Positions 12,201 through 22,882 of a stretch of DNA of 64,000 bases are shown here, in pieces. Numbering within the stretch: the first letter of the stretch is position 1; every line of letters starts with the position of its first letter. The notes beneath the pieces were generated by a model, which saw nothing but the letters and a program-made list of their open reading frames with translations, was not told the origin of the DNA and searched no databases. The stretch comes from Poronia punctata (Eukaryota; Ascomycota; Sordariomycetes; Xylariales; Xylariaceae), in NCBI GenBank assembly GCA_022579005.1, contig MU401519.1, positions 1 through 64,000 on the forward strand. The letters are read 5' to 3'. Position numbers and translations under genes: made by a program.

Positions 12201-14005
12201 CACCATGCCTACCTAGTCATCTCTCAAGGGTGCAAGTTATGGAGGAAAGAAAAAGAAAACGAGATAGAGATTGAGGTCTTGGAAATCTAATGCATCTTGA
12301 CTGGTGGATGTATAGACGAGTCGAAAAGCTCGCACGCTCTCACGTCTTCTCTTCTCGCTCCTATGTCTTATGCGATGCTTTTGTGACGGTAGTTTCTGAT
12401 GATGTGTGTTGATTTAAAATATTCACAGTCTGGTTGAATTTGTAGGTACTTATGCTCTAGGTTGTGAGCAGGCCTATAGCTTGTATATTACAGCGCTATG
12501 TGCTGACGAGTTCGCTGCGGTTTTGCTTGTAACCGGGGAAAAGTTGGGGTTGTAAAGTAGTAGGCCAAGGTTGGGGACCTCTAGACGACCTGCGCTTACG
12601 TGTACGTGATGTCGGTACGAATAGTTGGGAGAAATTGAGCAGGTAAAGTAAGTAGTGTCGATAACATCATGATGGGAATTGGCAGTCAGAGGACGTTTTG
12701 TCACATCGTATTGCATTGATCACTGTGTTTACGATTGTCTGTCGCCATCGGGGAAGAGAATATTCAAGTTGAGCAGTTATGCGCCTGTCTTGGAGGTAAC
12801 CGAAGGAAGGCACAATGTAGTACCTACCACTTCCGTTTCTCTACACTGTTGAAGAACCTTGGGCAGGTACCAAGCAAGTACCAGCTCTGCACGTTGGCTG
12901 CCTCGTTTTCTTCCCCCATCTCAAAAACGGTTGGTCGTGAGCAGAGTACCAGCTGGGACAACGTTGGTAAACATGTCGTCCACTAAATCATCCAGCCTCT
13001 CTCTGTTGTTCAACCAGCTTCCCAGCTTCCAAGCTCGACAATTCTTCCTTGGCCGGGAAAGTACACTAGTCCCCATGTCGCAAAACCAGCTCACGAACGA
13101 CAGCAAGGGCCAGCGAACGACATCGACAGAGCCCAACTTGTATTGCAGCCAGCATCCCAGTCTGACGGTGTGTGCCTGTGGATGATTGGCTGTAGCCGGT
13201 CTGTTGGCCACGACAGGGGTCATACGCAACCAGCAAGGTATGCATGCTGTACATAGTATGCTGTATGTTGTAGGCATGTCGTACCCAAGATAGGTAGAGA
13301 AAGTCGCCTTTTTCCATCACCGTCCCATCTCCTCTTCTTTTTCTGTTGTACAGTTCGCATATTCCCTTTTATCTGATCTCTTACCGTTATTATTTACTCT
13401 TCCCTCCCCATACATACAAGTCGGTGGAGGATCATCGGTATTTGCGCGTTGAAATCGCATTTTATTAGGAAAGATACGAGAGAAAGAGTAGAAAGCGGGC
13501 GAGCAGGGAATTGGGCACCATCACCAACCACATCCAACCAACCACCCCTCCAAGCGCAACAGCTTACACGGTTCTCATTACAAGTCATCTTTTGCCAACT
13601 CCCGACGCCACCACTTGCTGAAAATGAGCTAAAACGGCTATCCTGCCTGACCGGCTTCTATTCTTACGTTTCGACCAAAAACAGCCCCCCCTTACTTATC
13701 CTTTTGCCAGGGTACGAGTATAGCTTGACCAGCTAACCATCCCCACCACATCTCCAAACTTAGAGTATACCTTTGCGGTATACCTATATACCTTGGTCTC
13801 TCAAGGCTCGGTGCCTTTTCCCTCGGTCTTAAACTCGAGGCTGGAGCTGGCATAGCCCTCCAGCTGCACATTGAGTTCACCATCCTGAGATTGTTGGCGG
13901 TCGCAAGTCCTGCCCAGCGAGCTCACTATCCAGCGACTCCCCGCCGGATACTCCTCCATAGTCACCGGCCCGCCCACATCTTCACATGGAGTCAATATGA
14001 TTACC
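9292..14005. other. 4.7-kb gene-free interval
   Basis: No frame has a recognisable domain. The first part (9,300-10,250) is rich in TACCTA/TAGGTA words and has a poly-G run near 10,150. Around 11,400-11,720 all three forward frames are open at once, which is compositional and not coding. The last several hundred bases are pyrimidine-rich and probably carry the promoter and leader of the large gene that starts at 14,006. A long regulatory region or an untranslated RNA is possible but cannot be shown from sequence alone. Confidence 0.6.
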
Positions 14006-17000
14006 ATGCAGCGTTCTCATTCATCGCCGGTCCACGTCCACCCACATCGTGAGTCTATACACACGCGACAATCAGACGACTAGCTGGTTGCTAACATGTT
14101 CGTGTGCCGCGTTGTAGCCGAGTCGACGGACCCGGACATGGCGAATGTGTCACGATCTCCCTCCCCGCCTCCAGACGCCCTCGTCATTACATCGCGACCG
14201 CACCGACACCACTCACGAAGCCCTGTACATTCCGCACCGCCTCCAGAATCCAACAGTCCGACGCAAACATCACATAACGATAACAGATCTAGCGATGATA
14301 ATACGATCAAGAAAGAGTCTGACACGAGTGTGTCAAAGAAACCCCTGGTGGCACAGGTTTCAGCCCAGCCAAGTCCCAAACTTCCTGCTGACAGGCCACT
14401 CGTCACTTTAGACATGTCAGATGCCGCCCCCACCGAGGAGACCCCCTCGCGCACATTTATTCGGCCTCTTTTAGCAGATGTGTCACTGTACACCAACAAC
14501 TACATGACGGTCGAAGATGAGGGGACCACCCTCCAGGAGCTGGCTCATTTAGTCCGGCTCTCCAAATATCAAGAGCGCAAGCGCGCTACCACGCGCATTC
14601 GCCTACAGAGGAGTCTTATTTCCACTGCCCTCTCTGCACGTCTCACTCGGTGTGGCGAGACGACGCAGCGAAGTCTTGCCGATTTTTTCCGTTCCGGAGA
14701 TACTCACATGTTTGCTAGAGTATATGATGCTATTCAGGATGTTCGTAACAGCTGCGAGGCTACCCGTCGCTTTGCGCTACTGGAGCCCGACATGGACCCT
14801 CTCCATCTTGGCATGGCATCTTCGGAGACACTAGACAACCCGCCGAGTGTTGCTGGCAGCATCAGTGGTAGTCCGGTTACTCCCTTCCTGGCCGAGCTTT
14901 CCAGTGGATCCAGAGAGGTGATATTACAATTCTTGGCCCAGATACGGACGAACCCTGATTATTTGGCTTCTCGCCTCTGTGCCTTGAGTGTATCCGAACT
15001 GCAGGCGCTTACCGTATGTCACGTTGGACTGGATCCGATAGAATCTGTTCTTCCCTTTGGAAACGCACAATCCAGTGGGCGTGGAGGCCCAAGCGTCGCT
15101 AATAAAAACTCGAGCAGCGCTGTCGAGCGACTTCTGTCTTTCCAGCGTCACGACCCCTTGGCTGCTCTCATCTATACTTGTTTTGCCAATTCCGCAGGTC
15201 CAGATAGTGCCGAGGATAGGAGGAGGACGCAGGTATGGGCCACCGCCTGCTCGCGATTGATTTCGGCCGCCCCCGTGGAATATGAAAATGTCCTCGTGGC
15301 TATTGTCAATGTCTGGTCTGCCATGCGCGATTGGTCCGGCCGGGCCAATATGGAATGGTTCATCATGAAGGTGCTGAAAGAAGGAGCTTTCTTGCTCGAC
15401 AGGGCCGACGACCCGCAAGGAAACAGATTCCACGACATTGGAGATTGGACCACCAAGGATTCCATCAGGATGGAGGAGTTCTACGACCAGGTCCTTGATG
15501 AGCTTTTTGCCATTCTCGATGACGAGGATAACACTGGCATTCCCGAAGGCGTGCTGGAACTGGGAAATGAAGTCCTTCGCCATCTGCAAGGCATCGCCCC
15601 GTCCAAGGTTGACTCTACTAGGAATTGGTTTGTGTACAAATGGATTTTCTCCAACTGGCTGACGGCAGTTCTGATACACCCGGAGAACTTTGGCATGATG
15701 GCCGAGTACAATATCACGGAATACGGATGCCAGAGGATTCTTAAAAACGTCGCCCTCAAAGCCCGGGACCTGGTCAATGACATGCTTGTGCCCCATCACT
15801 TGAACCAGCCTGTGTCTACCCCCTTGAAGATTAAGAAACATATCGAGAACATTGTAGGTCGCTTCAAGCCGTCGAGGAACCAAAAGACGGCGAGGCTACT
15901 GCCGGCCAGATCTATCACTTCCTTGCGAGAGACTGCAGAGGTACACCCTTACTTGGTTGTCAGCCCCGCTGATCTCTTGACCATCGTGAATGTCTTGTTT
16001 CCGGAGCGTCGACCGCAGTCGGCACACTCCAGCAGCGCCCGGTCTGCAGCGCCTTCCATCTCCGGCTTTTCTACCGTGTCACAACCCATATCCGTGGCGA
16101 CATCGAGGAACATGGACACTTCCTCTATTCTCGGCATGAGCGTGTCACCTGTACGCAGTGAGACGACATCCTATGAGCCGCTACTGGATAGCCAGTCCAT
16201 GGGCACACCCCAGAGATATTCCCCCACTTTCTCGGAAGCCCCGTCCCGACCGCCCAACAGTTATGAAGAGGACGGCCCCAAGCTCCGTATGGCCCTGCGG
16301 GAAATGTCGCAGGTTCTCGGGGCCGATGCTGTCGCCGGTCTATGCCACCCATGCGCTGAGCGCTGGGCGGTTCTATTCGTTTCTGCCGATGGCGAGAGTC
16401 TCTCGCTGCAGATGACGTACGATCCCGATGAAGATGACGACGAAGAGTCCTCTTCTGCCACCAGCGACGACGAAGAACCCGACCAGAGGTCTGAGCTGAG
16501 CAAGGACTATCACCAATTACGCAATTCTATCCTGCGCCTCGTCGAAGATTTTGAGATACCTCAGAGTCTCGAAGGTGGCAACAAACACACCACGTTCAGC
16601 AACCGGGCTTCCCGACTCAAGAAGTACCGATCGAAGAATAAGATTATCACGCCGGAGAAGAGCATGGGAAGCCGAAACCCATACCGCAAACGAGAGGAAA
16701 ACAATAACTCGTCTGAATCGGTTCTTACTACGATGTTGACGGCGGCATCATCCCAATCACGGATCCAGTCAGACTTCGTATCGGCCCACATGTACTGGAA
16801 AACGCTACAGCAGCTAAACGCTTTGAGCTCGCCATCGCTCCGCAAGAATGGCTTTGCATCTCTACTCAACATCTTCTCCCGTGGTCCTCGGGACTCACTC
16901 CGCCATTCGGCCTCGGCGATTGAGGAGTATGATGCCTGGCTGATCTGGTTGAAGCAGAGCCAAGAGAGACACGAGGGTCTGATAGACACCATGATGAAAC

Positions 17001-19297
17001 GGCTCAAGGCTCTGCGAGACAAGACGTGGTACGTGACAGAGGTCCGCAACTCTGACGTCTACGTCCATGCCCGTACACTTTGCAGTGCTTTGAAGATCAT
17101 GGGTGTGCCTCGAATGCCTGGCTCGTTCCAGGAGAGCCGTGCACAGCTGGCGCGTAACCCGACGCTGAGCTTCGTCCACAAGGCCGAGTCGCAGATGCTG
17201 GGCCTACTCGCTGCTAGGGAGGAACAAGGAGGGCCTAATAAGCTTACCGACGACCAAGTGGAGAAGACGAGCAAGTGGTTGAACCAGGCAAATGTGCAGA
17301 ATGTGTGTGTCGGCGAGGAACGGATCCACCGCCTGTGCTGCGAGATCGACAATTGCGTGGGCAAGCTGGTCGGCGACAGTGTCACAGGAAACCCCGTTCT
17401 TTGGTCCAGTGCTTTGTATATGCGGGATCGGAGATCCTTTGACGGTCCTCGTCGGGGCCGAGGTCGCGACCTCGAGAGCAACTATGGGGGCGACGACTCT
17501 ATGAGCATTGTCAGTAGTGAGTATCCTCGCCAAAGATGGACCTCGCCCTCGAACCGGGCCAGCTCGGTTCTGCGTAACCTCTCGATGCACAGCAGAGGTC
17601 CGATGTCGATCGATTCCGGACGGCACAGCCTGTCGCGCGCGAGCACGGCTGCGTACGACATGGATAGTCGTGAATATTATGGGCATTCGCCGCCTTCGAT
17701 TGACTCGAACACGACCTTTTTCTCGCCCTTTAACTCGACCATGTCGGCCAGCAGCTCGGCCACTTCTCGGGCACAGTCCCCGACCGGCAGCAGGGGCACG
17801 GTGTCGGGACTGTTCTCGCACCCATATCAACAGTCACTGCCGTCCACCACGGCCTCAACTCAGCCCGACACTACTGCCTCGTCCGAGACGGTTCAGCAAC
17901 AGCGCCTTTCCGATGAAAAGCAGCGCTTCCTAACCGAACTCCGACAGACCGTGCTCAGTCTACTTCTATCAGATTTGGGCAACTTCCTCTATGCCTATGG
18001 CTCGGAGACAGATACCTGGTTTAACGAAATAGGTCAGGAATGCATCGAACTTCGCTCTGCCGAGGATGAAGTCGTGCAGCGGGCCTCGACGGACTCGGAC
18101 CCGAGCAGCGGACACACAAAGCAGCGCGGGCTAGAGAAGAAGAAGAGCTCTATCAACTTGCGCGAAGTTCGCGAAGCAGAAGCCCACAGCCAGAATTCGC
18201 AGAAGCGTGATAGCACATCGACACGAAATAACTACCTTGATTCATCCAACGAGAAGAGATCTGCGCAACTGCCATCATCTGTTCTAAAGGACACAAGCTC
18301 GTTCCCGTACAGAAAGGCGTATCAGCGTCTCCTGAGGATGTTCTCTGTCCACCCCAACCCCTACACCAAACTCAACATCCTGTACGAACTCGAGCAGCTC
18401 ATCAGCGCCTCTCTTTCTTCGGGCAGCAGACGCTCGCGGTTAGCCACTAGGTCCCAAGGGGTCTCCAGTGACGACCACGGCGGTAACGGTAAGCAAGACC
18501 AGGCCGACAAGGAACGGCGGGGTAATACCCATCAAGGCTCTGGCTTGTCCGGCCTTCACCTGCGGAGCGGTTCGGACGTTGAAACACGTTCGGCAACTCC
18601 GGGGAACAAAGGCCAACAAGAATCGCTGCAGAAGGTGTTGAAGTCCCTACTCCGGGACACGGACATCCGACCCAAGACTTTGTTCCGCGACTTGCAATTT
18701 ATCAGCTCGTTTGTGCCTTCTTCCGTCCTCGAACTGGACCGAAACGATGCGTACTTCGACACGGTAGTCGCGGCCTTGTCTCTCAAGCGGGAGATCGTGT
18801 CCACCATGGTTCAGGTGGCCGACGGCATCGTGGCAGCTTCGCGCAAGTCGTCTAGCAACAGCCACGCAGTCAGCGGCCTACCTGAGCCATCCTTCACGAG
18901 GCGTTCCTTGCACGATGCGGCCAAGATGTTGACGATCGCGGCCAAGGAGGGCAATGCAACAGCGCAGCGTGAACTCGGGCTACTGCAGTTATATAACCCC
19001 GAGCTCGTGGCCCGAACGATCCTGCCGCTGGCCAAACCGCGCGAAGTCTTCAAGATGCCCATTATGGACACGTCGGGCGGCCGTCCCGGAAGCAGCTCCA
19101 GACACCAGGGCGACCGTTCTAGGCCTGGCACAGGCTCCACCATGCCGTCTCTGGGGGGAGGTCAAGACTCCGGTATCGGTAGCGATGTTAGGAGTGACAC
19201 GGGACTTATGTGCGTTGCCTTGCACTGGATGGAGACTGCAAAGAATGGTGGCGATGAGTTGGCAAAGAATTTCATGAGCCAGAGCAGAGAAATTTAA
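14006..19297 (+). CDS. Large protein (1740 aa) with a RasGAP-like segment and C-terminal Sel1-like repeats
   Basis: I model a short first exon, 14006-14048 (14 codons), then an intron 14049-14117 (GTGAGT donor, CTAAC branch, TAG acceptor), then one 5,180-nt exon. An unspliced start at 14,096 lies inside that intron. The first about 110 residues are Ser/Pro-rich and disordered. Around 510-580 a segment with NWFVYKWIFSNWL and HPENFG resembles the helix of RasGAP-type domains that carries the F-L-F-R-F-hydrophobic pattern, but no arginine finger can be assigned. An acidic run lies near 785 and Ser/Arg-rich linkers at about 1110-1260. The last 130 residues hold two degenerate Sel1-like motifs (AAKEGNATAQRELG near 1620; WMETAKNGGDELA near 1715). 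I do not recognise the family with certainty; a signalling or scaffold role is inference. Confidence 0.8.
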
Positions 19298-20208
19298 TGG
19301 CATCATCAGTTGGTACTCTAGGGTCCAAGCATCCAATCTATCAGAGCATCCCATCCAGATCATCTAATCAAATATACTCCCTCATTGTCATAGGCAGGAT
19401 AACGTGTATGCGTGCGCATACTAGCTAAGTTGTGGCTGGGAATCTTACATGCCTATGAGATTATGCCTACCGTGTGATGAAGCCGCAGGACGCTCATACA
19501 AACGGATGGTATGGATTTACGCTCTTCTGAGTTCTTGTTCATTTTTCCGGATACCCCTTTTTACAGTACGACATGATTGTTCATGCAAGCGTGGTCGGCT
19601 ACATTGTTTCCCCCTCTATTCTCTCGCTTGTTTCTGCGTCTTGTTAGCATATATGGGATGATTATAGACACAACGGGATACTGTTGTCGGGAAATGTCCG
19701 GTTTCGGACTTACATAACTTAACATATACATTTTATCATATGCATGGGTGGTTGGACGGCGGGATGGCCAGGTCTTTTCTTACTTCTCTTTACGTCTGTG
19801 GCGTCTGTTTATATACCAACCTACTTACTACATAAAAACAACGTGCGTGCGAGCGTCTTAACCCTCTTTTTCTTCTTTTTTCTGCAAAAAGGCCCAAGCC
19901 GGAAACCACATCTGTCCATGCATGTCTGGTCCCTGGGGGATCGGCTTCTTAAGTGTTACATATTTATCCTTTATGTATACATATCTTATGACTGTATACG
20001 ATATGGTACAAACTGAATACTCTGATATGATACCCGGTTTATATTGTTGTTGACCTTGATATGTTTGTGATACTTGTACCATCTGTGGTTTCATTTATCA
20101 CGGTTACTCTCCTTTATATGCCAGACACCATGGGAATGAGACCAAGAACTAATGTGGCTACACTTGGGACTTTAGAGGTAGGCGTGAGTGAGACTTTTGC
20201 AAGCCAAG
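19298..20208. other. 3' region of the large gene; no gene seen
   Basis: AT-richer DNA with scattered short frames and no recognisable coding signal. It includes the 3' untranslated region of the upstream gene and runs up to the 5S rRNA gene. Confidence 0.6.
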
Positions 20209-20218
20209 ATATATATAT
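20209..20218 (+). promoter_or_regulatory. TATA-like element upstream of 5S rRNA
   Basis: An alternating AT run covers about -32 to -23 relative to the first base of the 5S gene. In Neurospora a TATA element near -29 is known to be needed for 5S transcription, in addition to the internal control region. The spacing here matches, which argues that the copy is a genuine Pol III unit. Confidence 0.6.
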
Positions 20219-20240
20219 CGAGTTACATATCCATTCTCCC

Positions 20241-20359
20241 ACGTACGACCATACCCACTGGAAAACTCGGGATCCCGTCCGCTCTCCCATAGATAAGCCG
20301 GTGAGGGCTGAATTAGTAGTTGGGTCGGTGACGACCAGCGAATCCTCGGTGTTGTACGT
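20241..20359 (+). rRNA. 5S ribosomal RNA, dispersed copy
   Basis: The 119-nt segment matches the filamentous-ascomycete 5S layout end to end. Helix I: ACGTACGAC at the 5' end pairs with GTTGTACGT at the 3' end (one G-U pair). Helix II: CACTGG (20256-20261) pairs with CCGGTG (20298-20303). Helix V: GGTCG and CGACC close a GTGA loop. The conserved words TTAGTAGTTGGGT and ACCAGCGAATCC are present, with GATAAGCC at the box A position. A TATA-like element lies at about -29 and a T-run follows. Helix IV is weak (CTGA with TCGG), so a slightly diverged or inactive copy is possible. 5S genes are scattered singly through many Pezizomycotina genomes and are transcribed by RNA polymerase III with TFIIIA. 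Confidence 0.9.
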
Positions 20360-20364
20360 CTTTC

Positions 20365-20380
20365 TTTTTCTTTTTTTTTT
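20365..20380 (+). terminator. Pol III T-run terminator
   Basis: A run of five T at 20365-20369 is followed by ten T at 20371-20380, starting six bases after the 5S 3' end. This is the standard RNA polymerase III stop signal. Confidence 0.8.
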
Positions 20381-20405
20381 CTTTTTCTCCTTTTTCTCCT
20401 TTTTT

Positions 20406-21152
20406 TGGAGTGATTAAGATATGCAACGACGGTACTGCTGCATGGTGTTGACGTGTGTATAATGAAGGTAGACACGGCGGGGTTCTTGATATGAGATACT
20501 GCAGGCAACGGTCAACCTAGCATATGTACTTTAACATATGGGTAAACTTGTTTAGACCAACTACTTTGGACTATGCATACCCAATGATCTACACGTAAAC
20601 ACTGGTTGTGAGAGTCGTCTTTCATGTCTATATCAACTATGGCTTTGGAGGAGATCATAAAGCATGTAGCCGGCCCAGTCTTGGCTAAATTTCTCTATTG
20701 TACAGTGCGTATATACAGTCTAGTATGTGGATATTCCACACTGTGTCGTGGCAGTGAACAACATGACATGAAGACGAGGTTGTCTAAGATCACTTATAGG
20801 CTTTTGGGTATCTGATACATTTTCAGAGCAAGTACCTATGTTAGGGCCTGAATGTTGAAAATCTGCCTATCGCATCAAAAATAGAGCTGCTTTCATCATT
20901 CATAGCCCCTCTTGTGGAAAAACATAACCACCATCTGTACATGACAAGCCAGATGATGGGTTTAACCGCCCCTCCTTTCTCCGCAAGACTACATACGCCC
21001 CCGAACTCTCCAAACCACATGCAAGTCCCGATATCGTAAAGTATACTAGCCATTTGTAGCACGTAAAGATAAATATATACAAGTCACATATTTGCCTAGA
21101 CATCTTCTCATCGTATTCCGTGTCTTTTATCATTTATTCATTCACCCTAAGG
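20406..21152. other. Intergenic; no gene seen
   Basis: Low-complexity and AT-leaning sequence with only short overlapping frames. Nothing recognisable apart from the promoter of the next gene at its right end. Confidence 0.6.
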
Positions 21153-21167
21153 TATATATATATATAT
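21153..21167 (+). promoter_or_regulatory. TATA-rich core promoter
   Basis: A (TA)n run ends about 70 bases before the start codon of the tartrate/D-malate dehydrogenase gene, at a distance usual for a fungal TATA box with a short leader. Confidence 0.45.
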
Positions 21168-21205
21168 CCCATACCAGCCATCCATATCTAGAACGAAAAG
21201 AAACA

Positions 21206-21235
21206 AAACCAAACCAAACCAAACCAAACCAAACC
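21206..21235 (+). repeat. Six tandem AAACC units abutting the start codon
   Basis: Six perfect copies of the pentamer AAACC fill the last 30 bases before the ATG at 21236. The leader therefore contains no G in this stretch and should be unstructured. It could be a simple slippage microsatellite or part of an unstructured leader that favours initiation. Confidence 0.9.
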
Positions 21236-22330
21236 ATGACGCAGCAAAAACCTCTAAGAATCGCCGTAATCCCCGGCGACGGAATCGGCACGGAAGTAAT
21301 GCCCTACGGGGTATCCTGTCTGCGCGAAATCAGCACCATGTACAACATCCCCTTGACATTCGAGTCCTTCCCCTTCTCCAGCGTAGCCTACTACCACCAA
21401 CACGGGACCATGCTTCCCCCCAACTGGAAAGAGACCCTCTCCTCCTTTGACGCAATCTACTTCGGCGCCGTCGGGATGCCCGACCAAGTCCCCGACGAAA
21501 TCTCCCTCTGGGGCAGCCTCTTGAAATTCCGCCGCGAATTCGACCAATACATCAACCTCCGTCCCTCCCGCTTAATCAAAGGTGTGAAATCCCCCCTTGC
21601 CGGTCGCGAACCGGGCGACATCGATTTCTGGATCGTCCGCGAGAATACCGAAGGGGAATATTCCTCCGTCGGCGGGAAGATCTTCGAAGGGACGGATCGC
21701 GAGATCGTCATGCAGGAAACCATCATGACGCGCGTGGGGGTCGATCGCGTGTTACGCTACGCGTTCGAACTCGCGAGGAGTAGGCCGGAGAAACATTTAA
21801 CGAGCGCGACGAAAAGTAACGGGATCAACACGACGATGCCGTACTGGGATTCGCGCGTGCGCGAGATGGCGCGCGAATTCCCCGACGTCAGGGTCGACAA
21901 GTACCATATCGATATCCTGTGCGCGCATTTCGTCCAGAGGCCGGATATCTTCGACGTCGTGGTGGGGAGTAATCTGTTCGGCGACATCTTATCCGATCTG
22001 GGGCCGGCGTGTACGGGGACGATTGGGATTGCGCCGTCGGCGAATATTAACCCCGAGGGCAAGTTCCCGAGTCTCTTTGAGCCGGTGCATGGGAGTGCGC
22101 CCGATATAGCGGGGAAGGGGATAGCGAATCCCGTTGGGATGATCTGGGCGGGGCAGATGCTTTTGCAGCATTTTGGGTATACGGAGGCTGCGGATGCGTT
22201 GTTGAGGGCGGTGGAGAATGTTCTTGGGAGGGCTGAGGTGGAGGTCTTGACTCCGGATATGGGTGGGAAGGGGACGACGAAGGTTTTGGGAGAGGCTATT
22301 ATTAATGAGATTAAGTCGGCTGCTTTATAG
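21236..22330 (+). CDS. Tartrate / D-malate dehydrogenase family (isocitrate/isopropylmalate dehydrogenase superfamily)
   Basis: Single exon, 364 residues. The N-terminus IAVIPGDGIGTEV, the RENTEGEYSSVGG substrate loop, the metal-site region DILSDLGP and FEPVHGSAPDIAGKG define the NAD-dependent beta-decarboxylating dehydrogenase superfamily. The overall pattern (GAVGMPDQVPDEISLWG, IAPSANINPEG) fits the TtuC/DmlA branch acting on tartrate or D-malate rather than LeuB or Idh. The likely reaction is oxidative decarboxylation of D-malate to pyruvate, or tartrate oxidation; substrate cannot be settled by eye. I chose the ATG at 21236 because it follows the AAACC leader and directly precedes the conserved beta-strand; an in-frame ATG at 21092 would lie upstream of the TATA run. 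No targeting peptide, so cytosolic. The coding strand changes from C-rich to G-rich along the gene. Confidence 0.9.
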   Translation: MTQQKPLRIAVIPGDGIGTEVMPYGVSCLREISTMYNIPLTFESFPFSSVAYYHQHGTMLPPNWKETLSSFDAIYFGAVGMPDQVPDEISLWGSLLKFRREFDQYINLRPSRLIKGVKSPLAGREPGDIDFWIVRENTEGEYSSVGGKIFEGTDREIVMQETIMTRVGVDRVLRYAFELARSRPEKHLTSATKSNGINTTMPYWDSRVREMAREFPDVRVDKYHIDILCAHFVQRPDIFDVVVGSNLFGDILSDLGPACTGTIGIAPSANINPEGKFPSLFEPVHGSAPDIAGKGIANPVGMIWAGQMLLQHFGYTEAADALLRAVENVLGRAEVEVLTPDMGGKGTTKVLGEAIINEIKSAAL

Positions 22331-22882
22331 ATGTTTGTCTGTATTGAGTCTTAAATTTAGGGGCATGAAAGAATGAAGCAAATGACAAACTCGGCTTTTC
22401 AACATCTCGGTGAGGTGAGTGTCGAGACGTGGACAGAAACACGTGAGAAGTGTGACCCCTTGGCCAATAACCCTACCCTAGAGTTGGATGGTTACACGAG
22501 CGAGCTTCGGTATACTACCCTGGGCCTGGAGCATCTGAGGCAAAGACAGTGCGATATATATTGGATGATATGTTCCATTGATGTAGGAGTAAGCAACACA
22601 CTGATAACCAAGCTGATATCGCAGTGGTGCCAAGAATGTCTTTTAGACGTTACATTAGCTATCGGCTAATTGCCTCCTGATGTTCAGTAACTAGTATACC
22701 GCCTAAAGACTCGAAGGTTGTGGTGCTCATACTTATCAACCGCTAAAGCTACAAAAGAGTCTAGATGCCCTGGTCAAAGAATCATGACAACCATCATCCC
22801 AAATCAAATCGAGACCGAACAACAATAACACATACAACCCAATAACAAAGCCATCGGCAGGATAAAAAAGCTCGACGTGTTC
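22331..22882. other. Intergenic between convergent genes; no gene seen
   Basis: About 550 bases between the 3' ends of two convergent genes. No recognisable coding or structural element. Confidence 0.6.

Noticed and set aside
14096..14117. Start codon at 14,096 for the 1740-residue protein
   Set aside because: It lies inside a well-formed intron (GTGAGT, CTAAC, TAG); the spliced start at 14,006 keeps the frame.
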